From: JABDBE01 sp049585795
GTDB taxonomy: Bacteria; Acidobacteriota; Terriglobia; Terriglobales; Acidobacteriaceae
Reading direction: 5' to 3'
Assembly (NCBI GenBank): GCA_049585795.1
Contig: JBAVAQ010000007.1
Location: 423,513 to 487,512 of the forward strand
Length of the DNA stretch: 64,000 nucleotides
Within the stretch, counting starts at the first letter, position 1, and every line of letters starts with the position of its first letter. The translations under genes were made by a program, and so were the position numbers. This document shows, one piece after another, positions 18,618 through 27,182 of the stretch. The notes under the pieces are model-generated. The model was not told the DNA's origin. It saw nothing but the letters and a program-made list of their open reading frames with translations, and ran no database searches.

Positions 18618-19364
18618 TCCTAGACCTCTTTCTGCCGGAAAATATAATGACTTCATCATATTGTAAACTTGTTTGGTACTTAGGTTTGGACGCTACAATC
18701 CCAATTCGGTTGCTGAATATTGCGTTACGAACGGATGCGCACCTCGCCAATCATTACCTTGTAAATTCAATCTTATCGTTAAATAAAACAAGCACTTAAG
18801 ACTTTACAAACATTTACCTTCGTTGACCGGTTCTTTACGCGTTTGGACAAACGCTAAAACCCCGATGCCCCGCATCTGCAACCTCCGCGGTCGCCCCGCA
18901 GCCGCTCTGACTTGATTCAGAAAGAGCTGACGAACCGCTCGGCTTCCGAGGTGGTCAGCTTCATCAGGGCTATACGGCGTGGCGCTCGGCGCTGAGGCTC
19001 TTAGGCTCTTGAACTTGGCTATTGGCGGGTCTAAGCTTTCCCTTAGTCTCGGGGTGAGGTACGGCACAGGTTTTTACCGTTTCCACTGTCCTGGGTTCGG
19101 CCGAAGGCGAACGGTTGGCAGGCCCAACCACGTATCTCACCCCGCGACGAAATGTCTTCCATTAGCTTTCGCAATCTGTCAATAAGTCTATTGGCGATGT
19201 TATGCCAAGTAACCAGCTAAATGTTTTTCCGAATTGCGGCGTGGGTTGACGACATTTTTCGATGCGGTCCGCCGCCGCGAGGTCAGTTAAAAGCCCCGCC
19301 CGCTCGCAAAGAATATCGAGGTAGCCTTTCCATTTTCCCTTGCAACTCTTCCATTCCACAGAAT
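18618..19364. other. Long intergenic region between the RND operon and tRNA-Val
   Basis: The first 180 bases are AT-rich and probably carry the RND operon promoter. Bases 18804-19200 are GC-richer and hold an 87-codon minus-strand frame (19067-18804) that I do not recognise. It lacks a clear ribosome site and may be a gene remnant. No other feature was identified. Confidence 0.4.
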
Positions 19365-19441
19365 TGGTGGGCAGTGCAGGACTCGAACCTGCGACCTCCT
19401 GCTTGTAAGGCAGGCGCTCTAACCAACTGAGCTAACCGCCC
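19365..19441 (-). tRNA. tRNA-Val (anticodon TAC)
   Basis: The reverse strand folds as a complete cloverleaf: acceptor GGGCGGT/ACTGCCC (one G-T pair), D-arm with TTAGCTCAGTTGGTTAGAGC, anticodon arm CCTGC-CTTACAA-GCAGG, T-arm with GGTTCGAGTCC, discriminator A and an encoded CCA. The anticodon TAC reads valine GTA/GTG codons. Confidence 0.95.
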
Positions 19442-19579
19442 CTTTCGGCGGGGATTCACGACGTTTCGGGATAGCACCATCTGCCTGGCAGCTCACGAGG
19501 ATGAGACCATCTGCACCAGCGACTCTTGCAGTATACGTGAGCGCAGAAAGGACGAGCAATTGGACGGCCTTGTCCGCTC

Positions 19580-19680
19580 AGCACTCGGCACTCAGCAGTT
19601 AGCACTCAGCATTTAGCACTTGGCTGCCGGATCTTTTGCCTGGCAGATCGGCACGAGTGAATTCTGATGCTGAGTGCTGA
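19580..19680. repeat. Low-complexity repeats of GCACTCAGCA type
   Basis: Short imperfect units such as GCACTCGGCACTCAGCAG and TTAGCACTCAGCATTTAGCA follow one another, and the reverse (TGCTGAGTGCTGAAT) appears at 19667-19681. Similar low-complexity tracts lie at 47888-47920 (CTGAAAGCTGAGGGCTGAG), 51340-51400 and 54706-54742. They sit only between genes. Confidence 0.5.
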
Positions 19681-19712
19681 ATACTAACCGCTCGCTACTG
19701 CTAGACTGGCGC

Positions 19713-20579
19713 GTGCGGCGCTTGATCGTCAATGCGGATGATTTCGGGCTTACTCAGGGCGTAAACCGCGCCATTGTTGCGGCTCATCGCCAGGGCGTCG
19801 TGACTTCCTCGACGCTCATGGCGAACGGTCAGGCGTTCGATGACGCGATGGAGCACGCAAAATCCACGCCAGGGCTCAGCGTTGGCTGCCACGTGGTACT
19901 CGTGGATGGAGTGCCCGTGCGTGGCGGACAGCAGGCCGGGACTCTCTCGGATAAGAAGTTTCCTGACGGACGCTTCTATCAAAGCCTAAATAGCTTCGCT
20001 CTGCGCACGCTTGGCGGTCGCATCGATGCGGATGAGATCGAGGCGGAAGTCGCGGCACAGATTCGTAAGCTCCAAGCTGCCGGTGTCGCGGTTTCTCATC
20101 TGGATACGCATAAGCACACACACCTATTTCCTCAGGTCTTGCGGCCGTTGTTACGGGCCGCTCGGGCGTGCGGCGTGCGGGCGGTGCGCAATCCCTTCGG
20201 ACCGATCCGCTTCTCCACCCTGGCAAAATACCCGCGCTTGTGGAAGCGGTACAGCCAGGTTGCAGTTCTGAATCGCCTGGGAAGAAGGTTCCAAAGGTCT
20301 GTTGCCGACGCAGGCATGCTAACGACCGATGGAACTGTCGGCATTGTGGCGACCGGCGTTATGGATATTCATTTATTTGGAAGCATCGTCGAGAGCCTAC
20401 CGGAAGGTACCTGGGAGCTCGTCTGCCATCCCGGCTATAACGACGCCGACTTAGCAAGCGTTCAAACCCGCCTTCGCGAGTCCCGGGTAGAGGAACTAAG
20501 GCTTCTAATCTCGTCGGAAGCCCGCGAAATATTGGATAAGAGCGGAGTTAAACTCATCTCCTATCGCGATCTTGCTTGA
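19713..20579 (+). CDS. hpnK: ChbG/HpnK (YdjC-like) deacetylase
   Basis: This 288-aa enzyme belongs to the metal-dependent carbohydrate deacetylase family that includes hopanoid-associated HpnK. The metal and catalytic motifs are visible: VNADDFGLTQGVN at the start, GCHVVLVDG (His), HLDTHKHTHLFP and CHPGY near the end. GTG at 19713 is chosen because the upstream in-frame codons run into a low-complexity repeat; a longer start at 19674 is less likely. No hopanoid genes are adjacent, so the substrate remains open. Confidence 0.75.
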   Translation: MRRLIVNADDFGLTQGVNRAIVAAHRQGVVTSSTLMANGQAFDDAMEHAKSTPGLSVGCHVVLVDGVPVRGGQQAGTLSDKKFPDGRFYQSLNSFALRTLGGRIDADEIEAEVAAQIRKLQAAGVAVSHLDTHKHTHLFPQVLRPLLRAARACGVRAVRNPFGPIRFSTLAKYPRLWKRYSQVAVLNRLGRRFQRSVADAGMLTTDGTVGIVATGVMDIHLFGSIVESLPEGTWELVCHPGYNDADLASVQTRLRESRVEELRLLISSEAREILDKSGVKLISYRDLA

Positions 20580-20713
20580 AATTACCGAGCACGTAACCCC
20601 GAACGTACACGGCCTTTGGATAGGCGCGAACCGCCGAATTGCCGCTACAACCGCGCAAGCGCCAAGGTATCATAGGCCAGCCGCGGAGAATCTAGCGGAA
20701 GGCACGGATAAAC

Positions 20714-21400
20714 ATGGACAAAAGACCGGAAACTCGGGTCGCGACCGTAATCCTGGTGCGAGCGTGGGGCATGGATGCGGACGGCCGTCCGTTCTTTCAG
20801 AACGCCAATGCCACCAATCTAAGCAGCGAAGGCGCGCGGATCTTGGGAATCAGTCATCCTTTGAAGTCTGGCGACGTCATCGGCGTGCAACACGAGGAAA
20901 AGAAGGCGCGCTTCAAAGTAATCTGGGTGATTGATAGTGGTGTAGCCAGGCAGATCGAGGCCGGCGTACAAGTTCTACCCAACCAACAGGTTCCCTGGCA
21001 GGCTCTAACCAAGAACGATAAGGTTGCAATCGCTCCCGGAAAGAATAAACGGCGATACGTCCGGCACAAGGTTTTGTTTCCCTTGGAGATTGGCTTCGAG
21101 GATTCGCGGCGCACACATATGCAGACGAATGCCACTGACATTGGGGGGCGCGGCTGTTATGTAGAGACCCTTCTTCCTTTATCCATCGGCACAAAAGTCA
21201 AGATTACCTTCTGGATGGATTCGGAAAAGATTCACACCAGTGGCGTAGTGCGTGCCAGCGACGGTGGAGTAGGGATGGGCATCGAATTCACGCAACTGGA
21301 CAATCACGTCCAGGACCGTTTGCAGAAGCATCTCGATAAGCTGGACGAAGGCCTCAAAAGCCGAGACGCGGCCAAGGGCGCCAGCAACGCAGAATCTTAA
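20714..21400 (+). CDS. PilZ domain protein with a second PilZ-like N-terminal half
   Basis: The 228-aa protein has a C-terminal PilZ domain at about 110-205: KNKRRYVRHKVLFPLEIGF, then NATDIGGRGCYVET and VGMGIEF. The N-terminal half (NATNLSSEGARILGISHPLKSGD and KVIWVIDSG) looks like a degenerate PilZ fold without the RxxxR motif. It may sense c-di-GMP, with the second copy serving dimerisation. It is followed 116 bases later by bshA in the same direction. Confidence 0.75.
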   Translation: MDKRPETRVATVILVRAWGMDADGRPFFQNANATNLSSEGARILGISHPLKSGDVIGVQHEEKKARFKVIWVIDSGVARQIEAGVQVLPNQQVPWQALTKNDKVAIAPGKNKRRYVRHKVLFPLEIGFEDSRRTHMQTNATDIGGRGCYVETLLPLSIGTKVKITFWMDSEKIHTSGVVRASDGGVGMGIEFTQLDNHVQDRLQKHLDKLDEGLKSRDAAKGASNAES

Positions 21401-21516
21401 GCTCGGTTATTCTCTCCCATTTGCGTTTTTCCCAAGCAGTTGCCAGAATCTGAATCCCATGGCATCGGTCACCATCGAATCAGAGAGCCGAAAGGCTGAG
21501 GTGGAAAGGACCGGGG

Positions 21517-22659
21517 ATGAAGATTGGAATCACCTGCTATCCGACTTACGGTGGCAGCGGAGTCGTAGCCACTGAGCTCGGCGTCGAACTGGCTGAGCGT
21601 GGGCACGAAATTCACTTCATCTCTTACGCTCAGCCCATTCGGCTGACTGAACTGCATCCCAATATTCACTATCACGAAGTGGACGTTTCGCGTTATCCGC
21701 TTTTCGAATATCCGCCCTACGATTTGGCCTTAGCTACCCGTATGGCGGAAGTGTCGGAACTCTATGCGCTCGACCTGCTCCACGTACACTACGCGATCCC
21801 GCATTCCGTAAGCGCGTTATTGGCGCGGCAAATGCTCGCGGCCAAACCCAGAGGACAGAAGCTTCCCTTTGTGACCACGCTTCACGGCACCGACATTACA
21901 CTGGTCGGGCTGGATCGATCGTATTTGCCGATTACGCGCTTCTCCATCGAGCAGAGCGACGGCGTGACTGCCATTTCGCAATATTTGCGGGAACGCACGC
22001 TGCGGGAGTTCGATGTTAAGAACAACATCAAAGTCATCTACAACTTCGTGAACTGCGACGTTTACGTCCGCGACGCCGGGGCGGCGCAGCGTCGGCTCGA
22101 ATATGCGCCCAACGGCGAGCGCATTCTGGTCCACCTGTCCAACTTTCGGCCGGTGAAACGCATCACCGATACCATCGAGATTCTGGATCGCGTCCGCAAA
22201 AAGATTCCCTCGAAACTATTGTTGATCGGCGACGGGCCAGATCGCTCGCGTGCAGAATGGCTGGCCGTCCAGAAGGGAATTCACAATGATGTTTTGTTTC
22301 TGGGCAAGCAGGACGATGTACATGAAAAGCTCGCCATCGCGGACCTGATTCTCATGCCAAGCGAATTGGAATCGTTCGGTCTCGCGGCACTCGAAGCCAT
22401 GGCTTGCCAGGTGGTGCCCATCGCTACCCGCGTCGGAGGCGTTCCAGAAGTGATCGAGCATGGCAAGAGCGGCTACCTGGCTGACGTCGGCGATGTGGAT
22501 ACCATGGCGCGATATGCAATCGAGTTGCTAAGCGACGAAAGCCGCCTGCAGGAAATGGGGAAGGCCTGCCGCGCAGTGGCGCAGTCCAGGTTTTGTTCTT
22601 CGAAGATTGTTCCCCAATACGAGGACTTCTACCGGCGCGTGCTGGAACGTTCTTCGTAG
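21517..22659 (+). CDS. bshA: N-acetyl-alpha-D-glucosaminyl L-malate synthase
   Basis: This GT4-family enzyme joins GlcNAc from UDP-GlcNAc to L-malate, the first step of bacillithiol synthesis. The N-terminus MKIGITCYPTYGGSGVVATE, the HVHYAIPHSVSA segment, TTLHGTDITLVG, LSNFRPVKR and the retaining-GT motif ESFGLAALEAMAC are all characteristic of BshA. At 380 aa it is normal length. A strong ribosome site (AAAGGACCGGGG) precedes the ATG. No bshB or bshC was recognised close by; the PIG-L gene at 56037 is distant and generic. The last 31 bases overlap the convergent kinase gene. Confidence 0.9.
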   Translation: MKIGITCYPTYGGSGVVATELGVELAERGHEIHFISYAQPIRLTELHPNIHYHEVDVSRYPLFEYPPYDLALATRMAEVSELYALDLLHVHYAIPHSVSALLARQMLAAKPRGQKLPFVTTLHGTDITLVGLDRSYLPITRFSIEQSDGVTAISQYLRERTLREFDVKNNIKVIYNFVNCDVYVRDAGAAQRRLEYAPNGERILVHLSNFRPVKRITDTIEILDRVRKKIPSKLLLIGDGPDRSRAEWLAVQKGIHNDVLFLGKQDDVHEKLAIADLILMPSELESFGLAALEAMACQVVPIATRVGGVPEVIEHGKSGYLADVGDVDTMARYAIELLSDESRLQEMGKACRAVAQSRFCSSKIVPQYEDFYRRVLERSS

Positions 22660-23981
22660 AGTGCGGCTGGAATCGACCCTTCGCTCTCGAGGACCGGCAG
22701 ACGCAAACGAATCAGCGTGCCTTTCCCTTCGCGGCTGTCGATCGTCATGCGAGCGGTTTCTCCATACAAGACTTTCAACCGCTCGGCGACGTTGGCCATC
22801 CCAATTCCCGTTCCTCCTAGCCCCGTCGGTTTCTGCAGAAAGTTCGCGGCGCCCATACCCACGCCGTCGTCTTCGACTTCAATGATCAACTGGGAGTCGG
22901 TCAGCCGGCTGCGCAGAAAAATGCTGCCTCCTTCAATCTTTGACGACAGACCATGCTTGATCGAATTTTCCACCAGTGGCTGAAGCAGCATGCTGGGCAC
23001 CATAACATCGAGTGAGGCGGGTTCCAGTTCCTTCCTGACTTGTAACTTGTCCCGGCCGAAACGGACCACTTCGATGTCGAGGTAATTGTCGATGAATCCC
23101 AGTTCTTCGCGCAAAGGCACGAAGGCATCTCCGCTGCTTAACAGCCGTCGCAGAATCGTGGCCAGCTTGATGATCAGTTCGCGCGCCGTGTCGGGATCGA
23201 AGCGCACTAGCGAAGAAACCGAATTCAGTGTATTGAACAGAAAGTGTGGATTGATTTGATTTTGCAGCGCTTCCATGCGCGCGTGCAACAGCAGACGCTC
23301 TTGCTCTTCCAGCTTGATCTGCAGGCGAACGCTGTTCCATATCTTCAGCTCGATACCGATGACCATCACCGAAGTCGCGTAGATCAGCGCCTCGACCCAC
23401 AGGTTCGGGCTCTCCATGCTGAACGTCGAGTGCGGCAGGAAGCGAGATAGTTCAGTCTGCACGAAACGCAGCGCCACGATGGTCACGAAGAACATGATCT
23501 GCCAGTCGAACAAGCGCGGAGTCGGCAAATTGCGGCGGATCATGCGGTAGATGCTTAGATCAATAAAGGGCGAGAACGACCATATATCCTCCCGGTCGGG
23601 AGTGAGAGTACGCAATTGTCCGGCGACAAAACCGACGATGAGATTAAAGGGAAGAGTGGCCCACTCCCCATGCAACAGCGCGGGAAGAGCCATCACCGCC
23701 CCTCCGACCATGCCAGTGAAACGGCCACCAATCATGCCGAGCAGCACCGTTGTCTCAAACGATAAGTCGCCCGCCAGGAAACTGGTTTGAATGAAGCGGA
23801 CCCACACCCCCAAAGCCATGGGAACGCCAATCCACAGGATGAGGTAGATCCGCTGTTTGAGGGCGCGGCTTTCGCGGAACAGCAGCGACTTGAACTCCAC
23901 TGAACGCACGAGAACGCTGGCCACCGCAGCCGCGACCCCGAGCTTGATAAGCAGATTAACGAGGATGAGGCGTTGTTCCAT
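22629..23981 (-). CDS. LytS-family sensor histidine kinase
   Basis: The 450-aa membrane kinase begins with six or so helices of the 5TMR-LYT type (GGRFTGMVGGAVMALPALLHGEW). An HisKA_3-like His box, QNQINPHFLFNTLNSVSSLVRF, holds the phospho-His, and a HATPase domain has LVENSIKHGL (N box), VEDDGVGMG (G1) and GGTGIGMANVAERL (G2). No LytTR response regulator gene lies next to it. It overlaps bshA tail to tail by 31 bases. Confidence 0.88.
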   Translation of the reverse strand: MEQRLILVNLLIKLGVAAAVASVLVRSVEFKSLLFRESRALKQRIYLILWIGVPMALGVWVRFIQTSFLAGDLSFETTVLLGMIGGRFTGMVGGAVMALPALLHGEWATLPFNLIVGFVAGQLRTLTPDREDIWSFSPFIDLSIYRMIRRNLPTPRLFDWQIMFFVTIVALRFVQTELSRFLPHSTFSMESPNLWVEALIYATSVMVIGIELKIWNSVRLQIKLEEQERLLLHARMEALQNQINPHFLFNTLNSVSSLVRFDPDTARELIIKLATILRRLLSSGDAFVPLREELGFIDNYLDIEVVRFGRDKLQVRKELEPASLDVMVPSMLLQPLVENSIKHGLSSKIEGGSIFLRSRLTDSQLIIEVEDDGVGMGAANFLQKPTGLGGTGIGMANVAERLKVLYGETARMTIDSREGKGTLIRLRLPVLESEGSIPAALYEERSSTRR

Positions 23982-24063
23982 GGTTGGCCGTACGAAGAGA
24001 TCTGCTCAGGAGAATGTAGCATGAAGCGGGGAGTGGAGTGGCGCAGGGGCCTGGTGATGGCTC

Positions 24064-24119
24064 GCTCACTTCACGGAGGCGCTCGCACAAGTCGTGAGAG
24101 AGCGCTCAACGTGAAGTGA
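24064..24119. other. 56-base inverted repeat upstream of the secreted propeller gene
   Basis: TCACTTCACG at 24064-24073 pairs with CGTGAAGTGA at 24110-24119, and an inner GGCGCTC/GAGCGCT pair strengthens the stem. It sits 15 bases before the downstream ATG, so it may be an operator, a cruciform or an mRNA structure covering the ribosome site. Confidence 0.5.
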
Positions 24120-24133
24120 TAGACTGCCGGATT

Positions 24134-25183
24134 ATGCGCAAAGCATTGCTCTTGTGTTTGATACTGCTCGCTGTTTTACCAGGGATGTTTTCGCTCCGGT
24201 GTCGCGCACAGGTTCATCCCCAAGGCGACTCAGACGGCGTCCTCCTCGTCGCCAATCAGCGCGATCGAAACCTCAGCATCATCGATCCTGTTGCCGCCCG
24301 GCAGATCGCGGTGGTTCCGGAGGGCGGCGTCACCGGCCACGAGGTGGCTACATCTCCCGACGGTCGCATCGCGTATGTGCCGATCTATGGCGACTCGGGT
24401 GTAGGCAAGCCAGGGAGCGATGGCCGCAACATGGTCGTCATCGACATCGCCAGCCGCAAAGTCGTCGGCAATGTCGATTTTGGCCATGGCGTGAGGCCGC
24501 ATTGCGTGATTTACGATCCGCATAGTGGTTTGCTGTATGTCACGACCGAATTGGATAAGACGGTCACCGCAGTCGATCCGCAGACGCTCAAGATCGTTGG
24601 CTCAATTCCGACTACGCAAGCGCAATCGCACATGCTCGCCATCTCGCACGACGGGCGGCGCGGTTACACCGCGAACGTCAGTCCCGGCAGTGTTTCTGCG
24701 CTTGACATGGCCGGTCGCAAGACGATCACAGTCATTCCCATTTCCGCCAACACGCAGCGCATCTCCATTTCGAACGACGACAGCATGGTTTTTACAGCGG
24801 ACCAGACGAAGCCACAACTCGCGGTGATCGACACATCCACCAACAAGCTCAAGACCTGGGTTCCGTTGCCCGCGTCTGGCTATGGCACTGCTTCGACCAC
24901 GGATGGCCGGTGGCTGCTGGTTGCCTTGCCATCGGTTGGCAAAGTCGCAGTGGTCGATCTCGCCAGTTTGAAGGTTGACCGCACTATTGACGCGCCCAAG
25001 GGGCCAGCCGAGATTCTGGTGCGTCCCGATGGCCGGGTAGCGTATGTATCCTGCCCCTCCAGCAATCAAGTGGCAGTGATCGATCTGTCGCAAAAGCACC
25101 CAGCGCAATGGAAGGTGCAAGCGCTCATTGATGCCGGCAAATATGCGGACGGACTTGCCTGGGCAGGGTTGAGAGCGCAGTAA
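24134..25183 (+). CDS. Secreted YVTN-type beta-propeller protein
   Basis: This 349-aa protein has a signal peptide (MRKALLLCLILLAVLPGMFSLRCRAQ). It carries about seven repeats of the NRDxNLSIIDPVA, GRIAYVPxYG, VVDLASLKVDRTI kind that form a beta-propeller. Such proteins are periplasmic or cell-surface, often without known ligand. ATG at 24134 starts the signal peptide. It is the last host gene before the integrated element. Confidence 0.75.
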   Translation: MRKALLLCLILLAVLPGMFSLRCRAQVHPQGDSDGVLLVANQRDRNLSIIDPVAARQIAVVPEGGVTGHEVATSPDGRIAYVPIYGDSGVGKPGSDGRNMVVIDIASRKVVGNVDFGHGVRPHCVIYDPHSGLLYVTTELDKTVTAVDPQTLKIVGSIPTTQAQSHMLAISHDGRRGYTANVSPGSVSALDMAGRKTITVIPISANTQRISISNDDSMVFTADQTKPQLAVIDTSTNKLKTWVPLPASGYGTASTTDGRWLLVALPSVGKVAVVDLASLKVDRTIDAPKGPAEILVRPDGRVAYVSCPSSNQVAVIDLSQKHPAQWKVQALIDAGKYADGLAWAGLRAQ

Positions 25184-25208
25184 AGACGAGCGCCAATGCC
25201 TTAGAAAC

Positions 25209-25253
25209 TGGAGCCGACGATCAGAGTTGAACTGATGACCTGCCGATTACGAA
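25209..25253 (-). other. attL: displaced 3' end of tRNA-Thr
   Basis: These 45 bases match 41143-41187 inside tRNA-Thr at 43 positions, with an uninterrupted identical block of 18 (25236-25253). The two differences (25221 and 25235) fall on paired positions of the T stem and keep it paired, ATCAG/CTGAT here against ACCAG/CTGGT in the intact tRNA. This copy probably is the original chromosomal 3' end, displaced when the element integrated. Confidence 0.85.
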
Positions 25254-25382
25254 ACAAGCATACACAGCCGGACCAACCATTATTCAACAACATAGCCCGT
25301 GTTCAACGGGGCAAAATGGGGTCGTTCGGGCAGCCTTGGCACAACTTTGGCCAACAAATGGCCAACAGCAAGCCCGAAAATT

Positions 25383-25847
25383 CTAGCCCCTCGAACTATA
25401 CGGACGGCGTCGCCCGCCAAGTCTTATGACGCTTCTATCCATTGGCTGTTCGTGGAAATATCCACCGCAAAGAACACACTGCCTGCGAACGCCACCGCTC
25501 CAATTTTCCGGCTGCGTAAGCATTGTCAGCTTGCCCTCTCCGTCATAGCATGGCTGGCAGTATGGCCCCTTGTCACCAACGAAGTAGAAATTGGCTGAAC
25601 CTACTTGGCGCAACTCAGGCTTGGGTGGTTGCTGTTCCTGCTGTTCAATCCTGCGCCGCAGTTCGCTGTTTTCATCCGTTACCAGCATCACGGCTTCTTT
25701 TAGGGATAGCACGTTATCATAAAGCGTGCTGATGTGGGCTTTCAGGTCGGCGTCCTTCGAACTCTGAGCGCGCTCCCTTACAACCTTCCACGCGTTCAAC
25801 GTGTTGTTGAGAATTTGCGTTGCTGCGGCGGCAGTAGTAAGTGGCAT
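25383..25847 (-). CDS. Coiled-coil protein with zinc-ribbon-like tail (element)
   Basis: The 154-aa protein has a helical, heptad-rich N-terminal half (residues about 15-75, including DENSELRRRIEQQEQQ). The C-terminal part pairs CQPCYDGEGK with CVLCGGYF, a probable zinc ribbon. It is the left-most gene of the element. I do not recognise the family beyond this coiled-coil plus zinc-ribbon layout, which phage-borne proteins often show. Confidence 0.6.
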   Translation of the reverse strand: MPLTTAAAATQILNNTLNAWKVVRERAQSSKDADLKAHISTLYDNVLSLKEAVMLVTDENSELRRRIEQQEQQPPKPELRQVGSANFYFVGDKGPYCQPCYDGEGKLTMLTQPENWSGGVRRQCVLCGGYFHEQPMDRSVIRLGGRRRPYSSRG

Positions 25848-25925
25848 AGTACCCCGATTCTACCACCGGGGTTGATTGTTCCAGCAGTGAACCACGGCAG
25901 GCTCCACGCGCCCGGCGACGGCTAT

Positions 25926-26441
25926 TCAAGTGAGCTGCCTTCCGTGAAAAACGTTCTTGCGTTCTTCCTTAAGTTCCTTCAATGCCTTTCGTGACAAATA
26001 CCAGTTTTTTCCCGTGCTGTCCCACACGAAAAGCTGCTTGACGTTTTCGCCAGCAGCATTCAAATCGTCGGTCAATTCGGAACATGAATCGCCTTCCGCC
26101 AGCATAATCGGCAGCGCAGCAGGCTGGATAAGAAATGCACTCTTGCCGTTTTGCGGTTTGTGAAACCTTCCACCCCACCCCATCCACTTAATCGGACGGC
26201 GGCCTACGTTGGTTACATTGGCGACGAGGAACAGGTTGGCGCTGGCCCCTTCAACAGGCATATCAGGTGTCAACTGATACCACTTTCCATCTGGACTGCG
26301 CACGATGCGACGAATCCTCATCTCAATTTTCAAGCGGGCTTTGTCGTGGGAATCGCGGTACAGGTTCCAACCCAGTCCGATGCTGGAAAGGACTGCGCCG
26401 TAAAATGCCACAAAACTAGTAAGTGAAATCGGCTCGTTCAT
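25926..26441 (-). CDS. Membrane-anchored hypothetical protein (element)
   Basis: The 171-aa protein has one N-terminal hydrophobic helix (LTSFVAFYGAVLSSIGLGWNLY). The soluble part is rich in beta-strand-like stretches (ANLFLVANVTNVGRRPIKWMGWGG), resembling the immunoglobulin-like fold of membrane-tethered phage proteins. Function is not known. It lies between two small element genes on the same strand. Confidence 0.55.
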   Translation of the reverse strand: MNEPISLTSFVAFYGAVLSSIGLGWNLYRDSHDKARLKIEMRIRRIVRSPDGKWYQLTPDMPVEGASANLFLVANVTNVGRRPIKWMGWGGRFHKPQNGKSAFLIQPAALPIMLAEGDSCSELTDDLNAAGENVKQLFVWDSTGKNWYLSRKALKELKEERKNVFHGRQLT

Positions 26442-26489
26442 TCGGGCGGTCCCGATTTTACCACCGGGGCTGCCGATTTCTGCCGGGCT

Positions 26490-26735
26490 TTACTTGCCCT
26501 GCTTCACTATCGTTGCGCCAGCGTTGTACATGGTGGCGCAGGCATCACACAACCATGAGGCACCGTCGTATTGGCCGGGCTGCATGTCTATGTGTTCGCA
26601 AACCCAATTGTCCTCATAGCCGTCGTCGTTGGGATTCGGACGGAGATAAATCGTGTTCGCGGGCCGGGCGTTCGGGTCGAACTTGCTTCCGCCCGGAACT
26701 GGTGGCTGCTGAATACCGCGCTGCGGTTTGTGCAT
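26490..26735 (-). CDS. Small Cys-containing hypothetical protein (element)
   Basis: The 81-aa protein has a Pro/Gly-rich N-terminus and a C-terminal WVCEHIDMQPGQYDGASWLCDACATMY, where Cys, His and the CDAC pair could bind zinc. Its start overlaps the stop of the upstream gene by one base, which suggests coupled translation. No family recognised. Confidence 0.5.
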   Translation of the reverse strand: MHKPQRGIQQPPVPGGSKFDPNARPANTIYLRPNPNDDGYEDNWVCEHIDMQPGQYDGASWLCDACATMYNAGATIVKQGK

Positions 26736-26974
26736 TACCTGCCTGCTTTCGCCTTTGCAGATTTCTTCGGCAGCACGCCGGGCAGCACGAAAGGTTTAAG
26801 CTGCGCGAGCACATCCTTGTCAGAAACCTTTTGCGCACTGAAACCTTTTGCCGTTGTGTGCACCAATTCGAGCCAGTCGTAGTCAGGTTCCGTCAGGATG
26901 AATACCCGCGTCGGGTCGCTTGCAACCAACACAGCTTCCGAGTCACTAATAAAGAACAGGTTTAGTTTTTCCAT
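26735..26974 (-). CDS. Small hypothetical protein (element)
   Basis: The 79-aa protein (MEKLNLFFISDSEAVLVASD onward) has a mixed fold with a Lys-rich tail (PKKSAKAKAGR). ATG at 26974 is chosen with GCGGA just upstream; a longer frame from 27010 adds a basic stretch without a ribosome site. It is probably translationally coupled to the next gene. Function is unknown. Confidence 0.5.
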   Translation of the reverse strand: MEKLNLFFISDSEAVLVASDPTRVFILTEPDYDWLELVHTTAKGFSAQKVSDKDVLAQLKPFVLPGVLPKKSAKAKAGR

Positions 26975-27182
26975 TCCGCGATTCTGGCGGAAACGGGCAG
27001 ACACAGACAAGTTACGAACGTGCGGCAGCGTAAGATTCTACCGCAGGGTTCTACTGCCCTGACGAATAGACCGCCCTGACGGTCAGCTTTGCTTGGGGCT
27101 TTGTTGCGTCCAGAGGGTCGCAGTTCACACATGCATAATAAAAGTAAACGGGTTACGTCCGGTGCTCCCGCTGGCACACTGA

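Noticed and set aside
18804..19067. 87-codon minus-strand gene upstream of tRNA-Val
   Set aside because: No ribosome site or recognised domain; kept only as a possible remnant in the intergenic entry.
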